A stretch of 53,894 nucleotides of DNA from Chara braunii. Its lineage: Eukaryota; Streptophyta; Charophyceae; Charales; Characeae. Of this stretch, positions 30,704 to 43,096 are shown in pieces. The notes under the pieces are model-generated. The model was not told where the DNA came from. It did no database searches and worked only from the letters and a program-made list of their open reading frames with translations. The position numbers were made by a program, and so were the translations under genes. Numbering within the stretch: position 1 is the stretch's first letter; each line of letters starts with the position of its first letter. The stretch lies in contig BFEA01000879.1 of NCBI GenBank assembly GCA_003427395.1, positions 87,225 to 141,118 on the forward strand, given 5' to 3'.

Positions 30704-31590
30704 GACGCCCAACCTCATGCCCGGCGCGACTTCCTGATCGGAGTGGGAGTGGGCCTCGAAGTGCGAAAAGGGGGTGTGCCAAGGATTTTAGGAAAGTGGG
30801 GGTGGAGTCGCAGGTCGGAACTGAGATCTCCGGTGGCAAGTTTCAGGGATACGAATGCAAGAGGGTAGGTGCAGATCGGAGTCTTGTTTTATGCTTTGGA
30901 AAGCAGAGCTACCGCCTCCATTGGTTTCATCGTCTGGGTCAGACTCGTATCTGGTGCACCACCGGGACGCTATGGCTATCCCGCTGGCTGGTCACCTGCC
31001 GACGTCGAACGTCGCAAGTCTCGGAATCCGATGCGGCCGGCCTCAATCAAAGGCTGTGCGCCTGTCGTTCTTCCTCCGGGCGAGTTCGCCGGATGAAGTC
31101 GGAGGCTCGAAAATCGTGGTCCTGCAGACACTCTAAGCACGGGGGTTGGGGCCAGTAGGGAGCGATTGCGCGCCAGGGGACGATGGTTAGGGAGTGATAG
31201 GGTAGGATGCGGTGATAGGGAGGGAATTCGGTCCCCAGGATAATGATTCTGGGTTCCGCGACGACGTGACACGTGTATGAGCTAGGGCAGCTGGGGAGTT
31301 GGGGGATATGTCCCAAGGCCTGGTCGATGTCCCACTCGCAAACGTGTTCGTTCCCCGTTAAGTAACGAAATTCTGGAGGTTCTGCCCTTGATCGTGCAGA
31401 CAAACAAGAGTGCTCCCAATATTCCCGGAATTCCCGATCCCTCAAGCACTCGCGGTGTCCCACTCGAAAACACGTTCGTTCCCCGTTAAGTAGGGAAATT
31501 CTGGAGGTTCAGCCCTTGATCGTGTAGACAAACAAGAGTGTTCCCAATATTCTCGGAATTCCTGATCCCTCAAGCACTCGCGGTCAGTGA
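30704..31590 (-). pseudogene. Unrecognised protein family, copy 1 (VCEWD family)
   Basis: The minus-strand frame 31463-31047 aligns with the frame at 40802-40482. Conserved in order: a C about 7-15 residues before a P-x-F-x-Y, then VCEWD, a Cys in the middle, an F/I-rich strand ending in EFPPY (copy 2: VFPPF), ILPYHSLT (copy 2: ILPFNELT), a W and YW. The DNA is much more diverged than these residues, which suggests past selection on the protein. Flanks are also shared: GGGGGTGTGCCA and GGATTTTAGGA at about 30770-30795, and TGTGACGCCCAACCTC at 30704. The N-terminal part is duplicated in tandem (see 31328-31583). I do not recognise the family and no signal or membrane segment stands out. Confidence 0.5.
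31328..31583 (+). repeat. 128-bp tandem duplication
   Basis: TGTCCCACTCG starts at 31328 and 31456. Units share CGTTCGTTCCCCGTTAAGTA, ATTCTGGAGGTTC and TGATCCCTCAAGCACTCGCGG-type words. It duplicates the region encoding the start of the minus-strand frame. Confidence 0.9.
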
Positions 31591-31869
31591 TACGAAAGGG
31601 GATTTCGATATTCATACTGCAAGGCGGGGTGGAAAGCCAGCCATTCGGGAAGTTGGGCCGAGTATAAGTTTTGCAGATACCCGTGTAAGTAGCGACCTTC
31701 CTCGGTCCGGCCTACACGTGCGTGCACGAGACCTGTCCTTCGGTCGGGTGGATGAAGGCCAGCAACTCACAAGGTGGATAATCCTATTCTGAGACAGACA
31801 TCTAACCATCTAGCATTCTTATCTAATCCATACACGAATAGAAACACACCAAACATCCGTGCATCCAGC

Positions 31870-31870
<1 letters not shown>

Positions 31871-31940
<70 letters not shown>
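31871..31940 (+). repeat. (CA)n microsatellite
   Basis: About 35 CA repeats. Confidence 0.95.
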
Positions 31941-31945
<5 letters not shown>

Positions 31946-32202
31946 AAAAGGAGTCGATGATCCTTATGCAACAATTCTTTGGCCATCGGTCCGGAGATCA
32001 CACAAGATTCGATCACAGAAGACCAACCAATCAGATTTGCCGATTCAAATAGAAAGAAAAGGGGAGTGGGGGATACAACCACACATCAGTCTCTGAGAAG
32101 AAACAAAGGAAAAATCCGAGATGCGGATCCAAAAAGGACAAGGGCGACTTGCATCGGATAGCAAAATTACTCAGAAGAATAGAAGAGAAACACCATCACA
32201 AC

Positions 32203-32207
<5 letters not shown>

Positions 32208-32292
<85 letters not shown>

Positions 32293-33260
32293 CCTTTACA
32301 ATATCTCGATGCGGGCAGTCCGTCGTCGCACGTCCACACAGAGTTGTCACCCCGCTTGGTCTGAGTATGCGAGCTAGGTTCGCCCATGCGCCACAGTTCC
32401 TCGCGGCCCCACATCAACCCCGCATACCCAGCACCAGCTCATCGGATCGCCCAACTCTCTATTCACCTTTCAATTCTTGCCCGTTAGCCGATCCTCTCAA
32501 TCGCGCTAACTCCAAAATTCATAGAGAGCAAGTTAATCGCGCTTGCAAAATTTATAGCATGCATGCTTGCGTGAGATACCCAGGGTTGTGCCTGAGTCGT
32601 AAGGAAGGAGGAGGAAGGAAGTGCCTACGACTGCATGGCCAGGCTGCGGCGTGGGGGACGTGGCCACACTCCACACATCGATCCAGTCATGCAAGCGTTG
32701 AGGCAAATAGGATAGGGGGAGAAGTATGCGCGCCATGGGGCACCACAAAAGATATCAAGAACAAGAGGATTACAGTTGCAATCACGCCCGCCAGAACAAA
32801 AATTAAAGTTACACGCAAGATTAAGCCGCGGAAAAGTCAGAGCACAGATTGTGACGTGGCTAGGCGTGTGCAAGCAGGAAGCGTCGTGCAGCAGAAATTG
32901 AGATGCGCCCAAATTCCTAATCTAAATCCTAATTGCAAAAAGAAATTATGAACGAAGCAAATTCCGAGAGCCCACGGGGGCTCGACATCNNTTGAAAATT
33001 CAAAAAGATTTTCCCGCGCGACGATCGCGCCAAAATTCCCATTTCCCACAACAAAACAAGAAAGAAGCTATGGCAACAGTTATCTTTCGTGCTTGCTGGG
33101 GCGCAATCAACTACCAACCGTCGTGGGACTATCCCGGGCCTGGATTCCGAAAAACAAGAAAAGCAAGGGCACCCATGCAATCCAACGGGCCATCCCGATT
33201 CAATCCCCGAAGTAGCCTTGCGTAGAAAGCCACGCGGTTGCAGAAAACAATTCGTCACAT
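32208..33260 (-). repeat. Long terminal repeat, lower-coordinate copy (3' LTR in element orientation)
   Basis: Matches 35792-36903 end to end, from a CT microsatellite (32208-32290) to TTCGTCACA at 33259, with roughly nine in ten bases equal by eye. On the minus strand it starts TGTGACGAA, fitting the TG start of an LTR; the other end is obscured by the microsatellite. Two N at 32990-32991 lie inside. No polypurine tract is obvious at 33260-33290. Confidence 0.75.
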
Positions 33261-33379
33261 TATCACATATCTGACGCCCAAGGGGTTCCAAGCTTGAGCA
33301 AGCTCCTACTTGCTCTCCCAATCATCCGTCGATCTGGCAAGAAAACACCAGCGATCGACGTGGAGCTGACACGTGCCAC

Positions 33380-35672
33380 TTATCGTGAGATAAGAGTGTG
33401 GAAGTCATCCAGGTGGCATTCACGAACTTCGATCCTAGAGATTGTCGGGGAAGGGTAATCTGATGACGGGTGGAGGAGGAGGCGGGTGAACTTGTGGGAG
33501 AGGTGGCAGAAAGCGACGAAGTTGTCGGTCTCCAGTGGGGAGCCGAGTGTAGTGGACGGTGCGATGGTCTTGTGGGGGAGCGAAGCGAGGTAGTTTGAGT
33601 AAAGGGTGTAGAGAGTGCGGGGAATCGTGGCGCGAAAGTCCTCATAATGTTCACACGCGGGGATGGTACCCATGATTATACAATAGAACTTTGTATTATT
33701 GAATTCCTGCAATGCCGCGCTAGAGAGAAGGATGTGAAGGGGAAAAGAGGTGACGAGGGAACGAGGGGTGGCGTGCGGGAAGACGGTGGCGATAAGGCGG
33801 GTTGAGTAGAGTTGGTGGAAGAGGGAAGGTGGGAAAGGATGCCATTAAGAAGGGAACAGGGGGCGGCCTGCGAGTTGATGAAGGGTAAGGAAATCAAGGG
33901 GACGGCGGGATAACGACCGGGGATGAAGCCCGAGCATCCGCATTTCCACGTATGCGAACGGTGGGCTGTGGTGGAGGGGATTGAGCCGGTGAAGGACTTC
34001 TTTTACAGCGTCTGCTTCGTGATCCCTCCGAGGCAGCGATGCCATCTCCTCCGAGCTCCTCCTGCGGCGGCTTTGGATTGCGCGCTAGATCGCCTTGTAA
34101 TAGCCGTGTTGCGGATTCGTCCGACTCTTCCACTGACCGCTTTCATTCTGCCCTCTCTCACCTTTTCTGCGCTGTGGCTTCGTCTTCCTCCTTTCTTCGT
34201 TCGTTGGGGCCGCCCGATCCGTTTCGACCCAATCCCTCCTGACTCACTCTCCTCTGACTCGTTGTAATCGGGGTTGTCAGATTCCGCCCCCGAGTTTTCT
34301 TCTTCTTCTTCGCTCGCCTCTTCTCTCTCTTCCTCCTCTTCTTCGTCTGCTTCTTCTTCTGCTTCCACCCTTCAAGTGATCGGATCCCACAAGGTGAGAT
34401 CGCTCACGTCAATGACCAGATAGTGGTCCGAGGAGGGGTAGTAGCAGTTGTTGCCATCGAGCTCCGTACACGTGGACCACAACAGATGCGGTACCAACGA
34501 ACGGGTGAGCGCCGCCGGTGAGGGCCGCTCGTCACAGCGCGAAAGGATGCATGAAGGCAGATCGTCCAGGAGCTGCGCAAGAAACACCATGACCTCACTT
34601 GTGTTGGGCTCAAGGTGGCCGTCCCTCACCTTTCCGAACAGGATCTCCAACAGCTCTCCATCCGTATTCGTTCTCCACGCCTGAACTATCAACAACACCT
34701 CGTCGTCGGGGACTTCGTCTTCTTCGTCCTTGCTGGCCGACTCGGCCAAATGGAACACCACCTCAAGGTGACAAAAACTGAACGCGATGTACGCAATCCA
34801 CCACTCTGTCCACTTGCCAGCATCAAGGATCGGCACGTCCAGCTGCTTGACCCAAAAGGATAGAGGGGCGTCAGTAGGGGACTGCCAGAAGGTGGGGAGG
34901 TTGGAGGGAAGCTCGAAAGTTTGAGAGGCGATGCCGATTCATTGGGGCGGCGTGAAGGGAAGGAGCTCCAGGATAAAGACCTCCGACGCAGTGGGAGAAA
35001 GTTGGAGCTGGCTGAGATCGACGTCATTAGTGGAGTCGATCTAATCACCAGCCTGTGCTAACAGCTGGATCCACGCAGTCGTGAGGTCCCGCGCCTAGAG
35101 TCGCAGCTGTCGGAGGACGTCTGTGTGGGACGATGGATGCAATGTTGTAAGATCGCCGGTGAAGGCGACGATTATTGACACATGGCTGACGCCTGGTGGA
35201 GACAGCCGCAAAAAAGCCCACACCTCGGCCAACACTCGTGCTTGAACGCTGATCCGTGCGAACCGAAATTTTGTTGCCGCGTGGATGGTCGCCGTGCTGA
35301 AGAATGTCGCGAATCGGAGTAGACTGGGACTCAATCGTGGTCGTTGCACCTGCTTGATTGATAAAATATGCCCCCAAGGTCTCATTAGACGCTTGCTAAT
35401 GACCTGCTCTGTAAAAAAGCTCATGGCGATGGGGGAGAAGGTGAAGACGAAGGTTGAGAAGTAGGAGAATCAATGTAATCGAGTTCGAGATCGTCGTCTT
35501 CCTCCTCAGAGTCGAGGGACGATGTAGACAATGGGAGAGAAGGAGGAGGTAAGGGACCTGTGTCGTCGCCCGTACGTCGTACAGGGGGTCTCCGTACAAC
35601 CCGTGCATACAGACGGACGAACGGCCGTATGGGCGTACGGATGACGGCCGTCCGAAGGTGTTTTAGGGGCAA
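33380..35672 (-). pseudogene. Internal open frame of the LTR element, unknown protein
   Basis: Between the two LTRs the minus strand carries a long, mostly continuous frame. 35672-35421 encodes a Ser/Pro-rich start. 35424-34003 is one frame of 474 codons interrupted only by TAG 35097-35095, TAG 35043-35041, TGA 34941-34939 and TGA 34374-34372. 34045-33380 continues in another phase with one TAA. The protein has a central part with KWTEWWIAYIAFSFCHLEVV, an acidic run (EEEADEEEEEEREEASEEEE), a basic stretch with GRPQRTKKGGRR, and a C-terminal part with IIMGTIPACEHYEDF. No protease, RT or integrase is visible, so the element is non-autonomous or this is a gag-like or captured gene. I do not recognise it. 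Confidence 0.55.
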
Positions 35673-35694
35673 AAAAAAATAAAAAAATAAAAAT

Positions 35695-35743
35695 AAAAAT
35701 ATGGGGTTGTAGATCTTTTCGAGATCTACAACCCCATATTTTT
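35695..35743. repeat. Perfect 22-bp stem-loop
   Basis: Arms 35695-35716 and 35722-35743 (with ATATGGGGTTGTAGATCT on the left) are exact complements around a five-base loop. In element orientation it lies just after the 5' LTR and before the open frame, where a leader RNA structure would be. Confidence 0.9.
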
Positions 35744-35790
35744 TTTCTATTTTTTGGCAAAAGGATTTAAAAGAAAAAAGAGATTTTTGG

Positions 35791-36903
<1,113 letters not shown>

Positions 36904-38107
36904 ATAGGCTGAACGAAGCAGCAGATGCACCTGGACCTTTCAAACCTCTCAGGTCGGTGCAAGGCCAAATGTGGAGAGAAATAGTTGGACCTTGGTTTCA
37001 CTTGCGGGTTCAACGAGGCTTTTCCCCTTCTAGATATAGAGCACTTCGGAGTCACACTTACCTTAGTTGTTCGGATGAGGTGGGGCCATGTGGGTTTTAA
37101 GCTTACAATGGGGGTTGTAGCTTGCAAGGCAACTCTGTGGGGTTGGTAGCTGCATTCTGTGCGGAGTTGAGATCTCCGGTCCTGGCTATCTCATGCTGCA
37201 TGGCCACGTTTTTCTCGCTTACAGTTTTGTGCGCGTCCCGACAGAATTTTTGACCTCCAAACCTTTCACAAGCCTTAGGGCTGTATACCTCACGTCCTGT
37301 TGTGGCTATCCCTCAGGCTGAGCATGTGTGCACCCCTTGTGAGGAGGATTGCCCTTAGGTCACAAGTATAGGCGCCAGGGACCCCCTTTGCTCGCTTGTG
37401 AACCTTGATTTGTTCCCTCCAACGCGTTAGTGGTTGTGCCGTTCACATGGAGTAGGCTCAGATGCGTTTATCAAGTCTGGATCTCAAGAACAAGCAAAGC
37501 AGCCAATGCCGCATACAATACCACACCGCTCAAGATAGCATACCCCTTAATCTTTCATGATGTATCCCTCTTGTATCCCAACATAAGCCCCCACCTAATG
37601 TTTGGCTATGATCTTTTGTTGGCCTTTGAAACCATAGGGCACTGCATTTTCCAAATGGGATCCCTTCTAATTTGCCCTCATTCCACTTCTCGGACCCGCA
37701 TGGATGGAATCCGTAGGCCCCCACGACCTCCATCATGGTTCCTTTTTCACTAAGATGTATACTTGAATTTCGCTCCCTTGATCTTTGAACCACCCCCCCC
37801 CCCCCCCTCCCTTCGTCTTCACTTGGTCACACCGAGTCAGATCGCTTAGCCTTGGTTCATGACCATAAATAGCAAAACTCCCCTTTTAACATACAAGGCA
37901 TCAAACATTCACACACAGCTAGGGGTCAACACACATCCAAGTCTTCTTAGGGAAGACTAATGGACAGCTGCTTCCTTTCATCCAATTCATCAATCTAAGC
38001 ACTCGAGCAATCAATTATCCAACCATGCATTTATCTCTGATGCAGGGCTAGGGTCGGTTGAGTCCACCAACCTGATTTGCAACAAGCGCATCGACTTAAT
38101 TCAGGGA
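36904..38107. other. Intergenic, no gene seen
   Basis: A C-run at about 37793-37807 is the only simple feature. Short open frames have no recognisable domain. Confidence 0.4.
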
Positions 38108-38367
38108 NNNNNNNNNNNNNNNNNNNNNNNNNNNNNNNNNNNNNNNNNNNNNNNNNNNNNNNNNNNNNNNNNNNNNNNNNNNNNNNNNNNNNNNNNNNNN
38201 NNNNNNNNNNNNNNNNNNNNNNNNNNNNNNNNNNNNNNNNNNNNNNNNNNNNNNNNNNNNNNNNNNNNNNNNNNNNNNNNNNNNNNNNNNNNNNNNNNNN
38301 NNNNNNNNNNNNNNNNNNNNNNNNNNNNNNNNNNNNNNNNNNNNNNNNNNNNNNNNNNNNNNNNNNN
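38108..38367. other. Assembly gap (260 N)
   Basis: Unknown bases. A (GA)n microsatellite adjoins on the right (38368-38443). Confidence 1.
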
Positions 38368-38444
<77 letters not shown>

Positions 38445-38448
<4 letters not shown>

Positions 38449-38910
38449 AATCTGAGTTTCCAGAGTAGACTAGGCGCCAAGATTGAGTGGACGAGGACAA
38501 CTCGGACTTCAAAAAGTGTGAGATTTTTTGATTCTTTGGGACTTCAGTTAGGTCGGAAAGGCGGAATGACAGGAGGACAAAATTCATCACACTCAGACTT
38601 GGCCAAAATCTGACTTTTCTGGGTTTCCTAGATCCCCTAACACTGCCTGAGGCTGAGAAACGCAAATCTCAGATGCAAAGTCTGAGTTCTTACAGTTGCC
38701 ATCCCCACTCCACCATCTCTATCCTCTTTACTTTGTCATCCCAGATGCAAAGTCTGAGTTCTTACAGTTGCAGCTGGAGCTGAGCAGAAAACTCAGATTT
38801 CAGAAAACTCAGATTTGGAAATCTGAGTTTTCTAGTTGAGTTCTGGTAAGGGAACAAGACAGTGAGGTGGAGATGCAGCTGGTAACTCAGTTTTAGCAAA
38901 ATCTGAGTTT
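38445..38910. repeat. Cluster of AAATCTGAGTTTT words in both orientations
   Basis: The word and its reverse complement AAAACTCAGATTT occur about eight times, including a 32-bp palindrome at 38802-38833 (AGAAAACTCAGATTT, GG, AAATCTGAGTTTTCT). A 30-bp direct duplication around ATGCAAAGTCTGAGTTCTTA starts at about 38671 and 38743. Confidence 0.8.
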
Positions 38911-38929
38911 TGTCTCAGGAAGGTGTCAA

Positions 38930-40020
38930 AAGAGCGATGGTGGAGAGGGGTGATAGAGGTGGGGGAGTGAAGGTGGTGGTGAGAAGGATGAGAAGGGGGC
39001 CAGGAGGTGATGATGATGATGACGACGGTGAGGAAGACGATGATGTTCATCATGGTGGAGGGGGGACGAGGTTAAGGTGATTTTAATGATGATCAATAGA
39101 TGGCGAAGTGGGGATGACAAAGTAAAGAGGATAGAGATGGTGGAGTGGGGATGGCAAAGTAAAGATGATAGAGATCGTGGGGTGGGGATGATGGAGATGG
39201 CGAGGATGATGATGGTGGAGATCATAAAGTGAGGTTGATGATGATGGTGGTGATGGTGGAGATGGAGATCTTGAGGTCATGGAGATGGTGAAGTGAGGTG
39301 GATGATGATGAAGGTGGAGATGGAGAAGTGAGTTGCAATGGAGGTGGTGAACTGGGGGGAATGATCGTGATGGTGATGACGGATAGGGAGAAGAAGGTGA
39401 ATTGGAGACAATGATGGAGGTGGTAGGTGGAGATGGAGAGGGTGAAGTTGAGATAATTAAGTGAAGTAGATAATGATGAAGGTGATGGAGAAGTGAGGTG
39501 AAGTGGAGGTGGTGAAGTGGGGAGGATGATGATGATGGTTATGGCAGAGATGGGAAAGTGGGTGAAATGGAGGTGATGGTGATGGAGGTGATAGGGGAGA
39601 TGGATAAGTGGGTGAAGTGGAGATAGTGAAGTGAGTTTGATGATGATGATGGTGATGATGGAAGTTGGGAATGGAGGAAATGACAAAGATGGAGGTGGTG
39701 GAAGTGATTGGTACGGTGTGAGGTGCAATGAACGTGATTGATACGGTGGTGAGGTGCAATGGAAGTGATGGATACAGTGGTTAGGTGCAGTGGAAGTGAT
39801 GGATACGGTGGTGAGGTGCAATGGAAGTAGAAGGAATGTAGAATGTGGCTATGGAGGTGCAGCTGAAGTAGGAGGAAGATGAACTGCTGTCAGGGTGCAG
39901 CAAAAGCTGGGAATGATTGGGGAGATGGCTATGGGGGCGAAGAAGGGGATGGAGATGGTGAAAAGTGCAAGGGAATGCAGTCGAAGCTGAGGATGATGGA
40001 GAAATAGATATGGAGGTGGA
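38930..40020 (+). repeat. Purine-rich minisatellite (GATGATGG, GGTGGAGATGG)
   Basis: G/A/T-rich for about 1.1 kb. A 32-bp unit around GAGGTGCAATGGAAGTGATG repeats several times at 39715-39830. The opposite strand gives Ser/Pro/His/Leu-rich frames that are not taken as genes. Confidence 0.85.
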
Positions 40021-40027
40021 GATTGTG

Positions 40028-40802
40028 ACACACAACCTCACGACCTCAACTACTTTCCTTTCAGATCAGGATAAACATGGAATTGTCCACAAAAGTGCAA
40101 AAATGGGGGTGTGCCAGGGATTTTAGGACAAAAGGGGGCTGGAGTTCCAGATTGGCACTGGAATCTCCTACATCGGTTTCGTTAAAAGCTCTAAAAGATC
40201 TATATGAGGCTGAGGGGCTGTGCAATTTGTGCGTAACTCTCATCTGGACGACAACTTTCACATTCCATAGCGTGAAAATGTTTTAAAATTTGGAATGGCT
40301 ATCCCTCTACCATCGGTTTCCAGGGCGGAAAGCGCACTCATGTATGCGGGATCTTTGGCTTTAGCTACAACTTGACATTGTATCTCGTAGAGCTCATAAT
40401 CGAAATCAAACGGACGCAATTACGTTGCCCTTCCGCTCCACATGGCACATAGTCGAACCCCCTCTCTCTTAGATACTCGCTTCACTTATAATTTGAACAC
40501 AGTATATCGAGCCAATAAGATCCATCAGCAGGCCATAAAATAACAGTGAGCTCATTAAATGGAAGCAAAATCGAGAAAGGAGGAAAGACCGTGTCCACAA
40601 TCACAAATTTAGAATTAACAAAGGCAGAACACTCCCCGTCTCCAGGGTATTGATAAGGTCGACAAATCTGCACCATACGTTCACGTACATCCCACTCGCA
40701 AACTTGTGGGCTTCCCATGTTATACGGGAAGTCCGGGGTACAGTCTTGAGTCCACACACGAGTATGATGCACACCTACCACAACTTCCAAATTCCATTGC
40801 AA
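40028..40802 (-). pseudogene. Unrecognised protein family, copy 2 (VCEWD family)
   Basis: The minus-strand frame from about 40811 to 40482 is homologous to 31463-31047: P-D-F-P-Y, VCEWD, Cys, FVIVDTVFPPF, ILLPFNELTVILWP and a YW pair, in the same order. It is uninterrupted over about 107 codons. Downstream, GGGGGTGTGCCAGGGATTTT (about 40107) and TGTGACACACAACCTC (40028) match the flank of copy 1. It could be a small gene family, part of an unknown mobile element, or an exon. Confidence 0.55.
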
Positions 40803-40809
40803 AACTAAA

Positions 40810-41411
40810 GATCATAAAACATTATCCTATATGGCTATAACTCGATAAAAAAATGATTCACAAAAGCAACCATCAGCAATTACTGAGTCCTACACTAAGA
40901 AAAGAGAGACCCTCCTATTCGTCATGCAACCAGTAGATAGCCACACAGTGAATACACGATTGTTTTAGGACAATTCATCAGGCTGACTAAAAGCTTTCAA
41001 GAACGGACAAGGATGTGCACATGCAATTATCGAGTACAAAATGGAAAACAATCTCATCAGACGCAATTATTCCGTTCTTATAGAGTCAAATCGGCTTAAA
41101 GTTAGGGTTCTGATTATCCAAAGATGGACATGGTAGGGCAGGGTACTTCAGTAAGTCTCCCGCTGCTTTGGACTTCTTTGTGACGTCTAATCCTTGCTTT
41201 TATGACTTTGTTATTTTCATGCTTGTTGGGGATAAGTAACCGGACTGGTGTACCCCAGAAGGTAATGGGGTTGTGTGTTGTTAAAAAAAAAAAAAAAAAA
41301 AAAAGGCATCTCCCGCCATGCAGGACTTTACTAAGAAATGTATACATGTGTAACCAGGGGAAGCAGATTACCCCGCTCTTATACACGTGGCATGCTCACC
41401 ATTGTCCAGTG
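40810..41411. other. Intergenic with a 22-base A run
   Basis: Poly(A) at 41283-41304 is preceded by GTTGTT, as is the A-run at 25777-25787 beside the gap. Both may be tails of retroposed sequences. No gene is seen. Confidence 0.4.
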
Positions 41412-42140
41412 TCGACAGTCCGTCGTTCCACACTCAGGGATCAATCCTAACGATTGTCACTTTGTCGATCGGACCCTTGCCCTGATCCGCTCGAGGCTCT
41501 GTGGTCCGTCACACAAATTGACGTGATCCTGCAGAGTCGTTACAGACACGTCAAGACTATGCAATCCGCTAATCACCACCTTGCTAACCACTCATCGCGA
41601 GTTGGTAGATATCATAAGAGGGAGAAAATGAGTCGTGCTTGCGAGATGTATAGTTGTGGATATGGGAGAGTAAGGACGCGGGCAATGGACGGAGGGCAAA
41701 AGAAAGTAAGGGATCCATGGATGGACGGGGGATGGGCTCGTACTTGGGAACCATGGTTTGGGGAACTTAGCCACTTTCCAAGCAGGAATCCGATCTCCAC
41801 AACCATCCTAGCTCGTCAAGATTTCAGGAAGGTAAGCACAGGTGAAAAAGCAGACACGAAAGATGGCAGAAGGAGAAACCAAGATAAAAAATCAAGAAGA
41901 AGGGAAGCACACAGGGAAAAGAAGAAAGCAATTACGATTGTCAAAGTGAAACACGGGGAGAGAGTGAAAAAACACTCAAAAAAGGAGAAGCAGAATGTGC
42001 AAGCGTTGAAAGCGCAAGCCTGAAGTGACGAAGAAACAAAAAGGCGGGGGATGGGCTCGTAGTTGGGAACCACGGTTTGGGGAACTTCGCCACTTTCCAA
42101 GCAGGAATCCGATCTCCACAACCATCCTAGCTTGTCACTG
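41412..42140 (+). repeat. LTR-like segment related to 32208-33260, with an internal 90-bp repeat
   Basis: Shares, in order and diverged, GACAGTCCGTCGT, a word of the form AGTCGTGCTTGCGA, and AGCAATTACGATTG-like sequence with the LTRs at 32 and 36 kb. A segment of about 90 bp (GGGGGATGGGCTCGTA to CATCCTAGCT) occurs at about 41727-41815 and again at 42047-42137, almost identical. It abuts the convergent open frame of the Ty3/Gypsy element. Confidence 0.5.
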
Positions 42141-42145
42141 CCTAA

Positions 42146-42880
42146 AGTAAGAACAGGGGGTATCTATACGGTAGGAATTGGAGGAGAGCTTATGATCGAG
42201 TATTAGCTGAGAAGAGACGTTTAGAGAGTGAGGGTAAGGTTGTTCGCTAGAGTGCGATTATCACTGTGTTTGAGGGAATTTCGACGCCTCCGATAGAAGA
42301 AAGAAATCTTTCGATATACAAATGGAATCAAATAGTAAAGTTGGCATTAAAAATAAAAAGGGCGCAGATAAGTTCGACTTAAACGGATGAAGATATGCGT
42401 AGTGAATCAGATGTGCGGTGGGCTTATTTGCCGATTCACAATTCAGATTCATACAAAGCCAGAGTCTTGATAAGACCTAGAGAAACCGCACTTATATATG
42501 ATATATCTCTCCCCATACGATTGGAGACGTATGGGATGACTCCTATTGACTACAAGGGCACATGGCGGGCGTTTGAAGTCTACCTCTTAATGGTGATTGT
42601 TGAGGGTCAGGACTTGAGGGGTTAGAGATAGATAGAAGTTATAGGCTACCTTATATTCGAGACCTCTCAGGAGATTGAAATAGGGTTAACCGTCGTCGGT
42701 GCTAGGAGGAGATGGTGGAGATATGAAGCTTTGGCACGATTGATTTTTATCCATAGGCTAAGTCGCTCTGTATCAGGTCGTTATGTGACTCAAGTCGTGT
42801 TTGGACCTCTCAGTCAAGCGCGTTATGGACTTCGCCTGAATTTGTTGTTATTCAACTGTATAAAGTTGTTATCATTCTGA
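42146..42880 (+). pseudogene. Convergent open frame downstream of Ty3/Gypsy integrase, unknown protein
   Basis: A plus-strand frame runs from 42146 to TGA 42878-42880 (about 245 codons) with no frameshift and four internal stops: TAG 42248, TAA 42380, TAG 42623 and TAG 42629. It reads like real protein, for example WRAFEVYLLMVIVEGQDLRG and IFIHRLSRSVSGRYVTQVVF. It points towards the integrase gene, so it is antisense to the retrotransposon. Antisense open frames between pol and the 3' LTR are known in the plant Tat lineage, but this element is not obviously Tat. No domain is recognised. Confidence 0.5.
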
Positions 42881-43096
42881 CTAGAGTTCTTGACGAGACA
42901 TTGCACGCTCTCCCGTTTGGAGATCTAGGGCTAAGAGGATGTCGTGTACCGGTTTTGCGCCTCAGCTGTTTGGGTAACACACGAGGAGCACTGTTGGGAC
43001 TCCTTCCTTGTTGTGATGAAAGCGATCTTGGTACGGTCCCCTGTCTAATATGGACCCTGCGCCTCGGCCTCCGAAGTAGGAAAATCACTTCCTTTT

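Noticed and set aside
35695-35760. Helitron 3' end (hairpin followed by CTRR).
   Set aside because: The bases after the hairpin give CTAT rather than CTRR, and the stem is longer and more perfect than a Helitron terminal hairpin.
38930-40020. Ser/Pro/His-rich protein of up to about 200 residues on the minus strand.
   Set aside because: It is the translation of a purine-rich minisatellite and is open in more than one phase.
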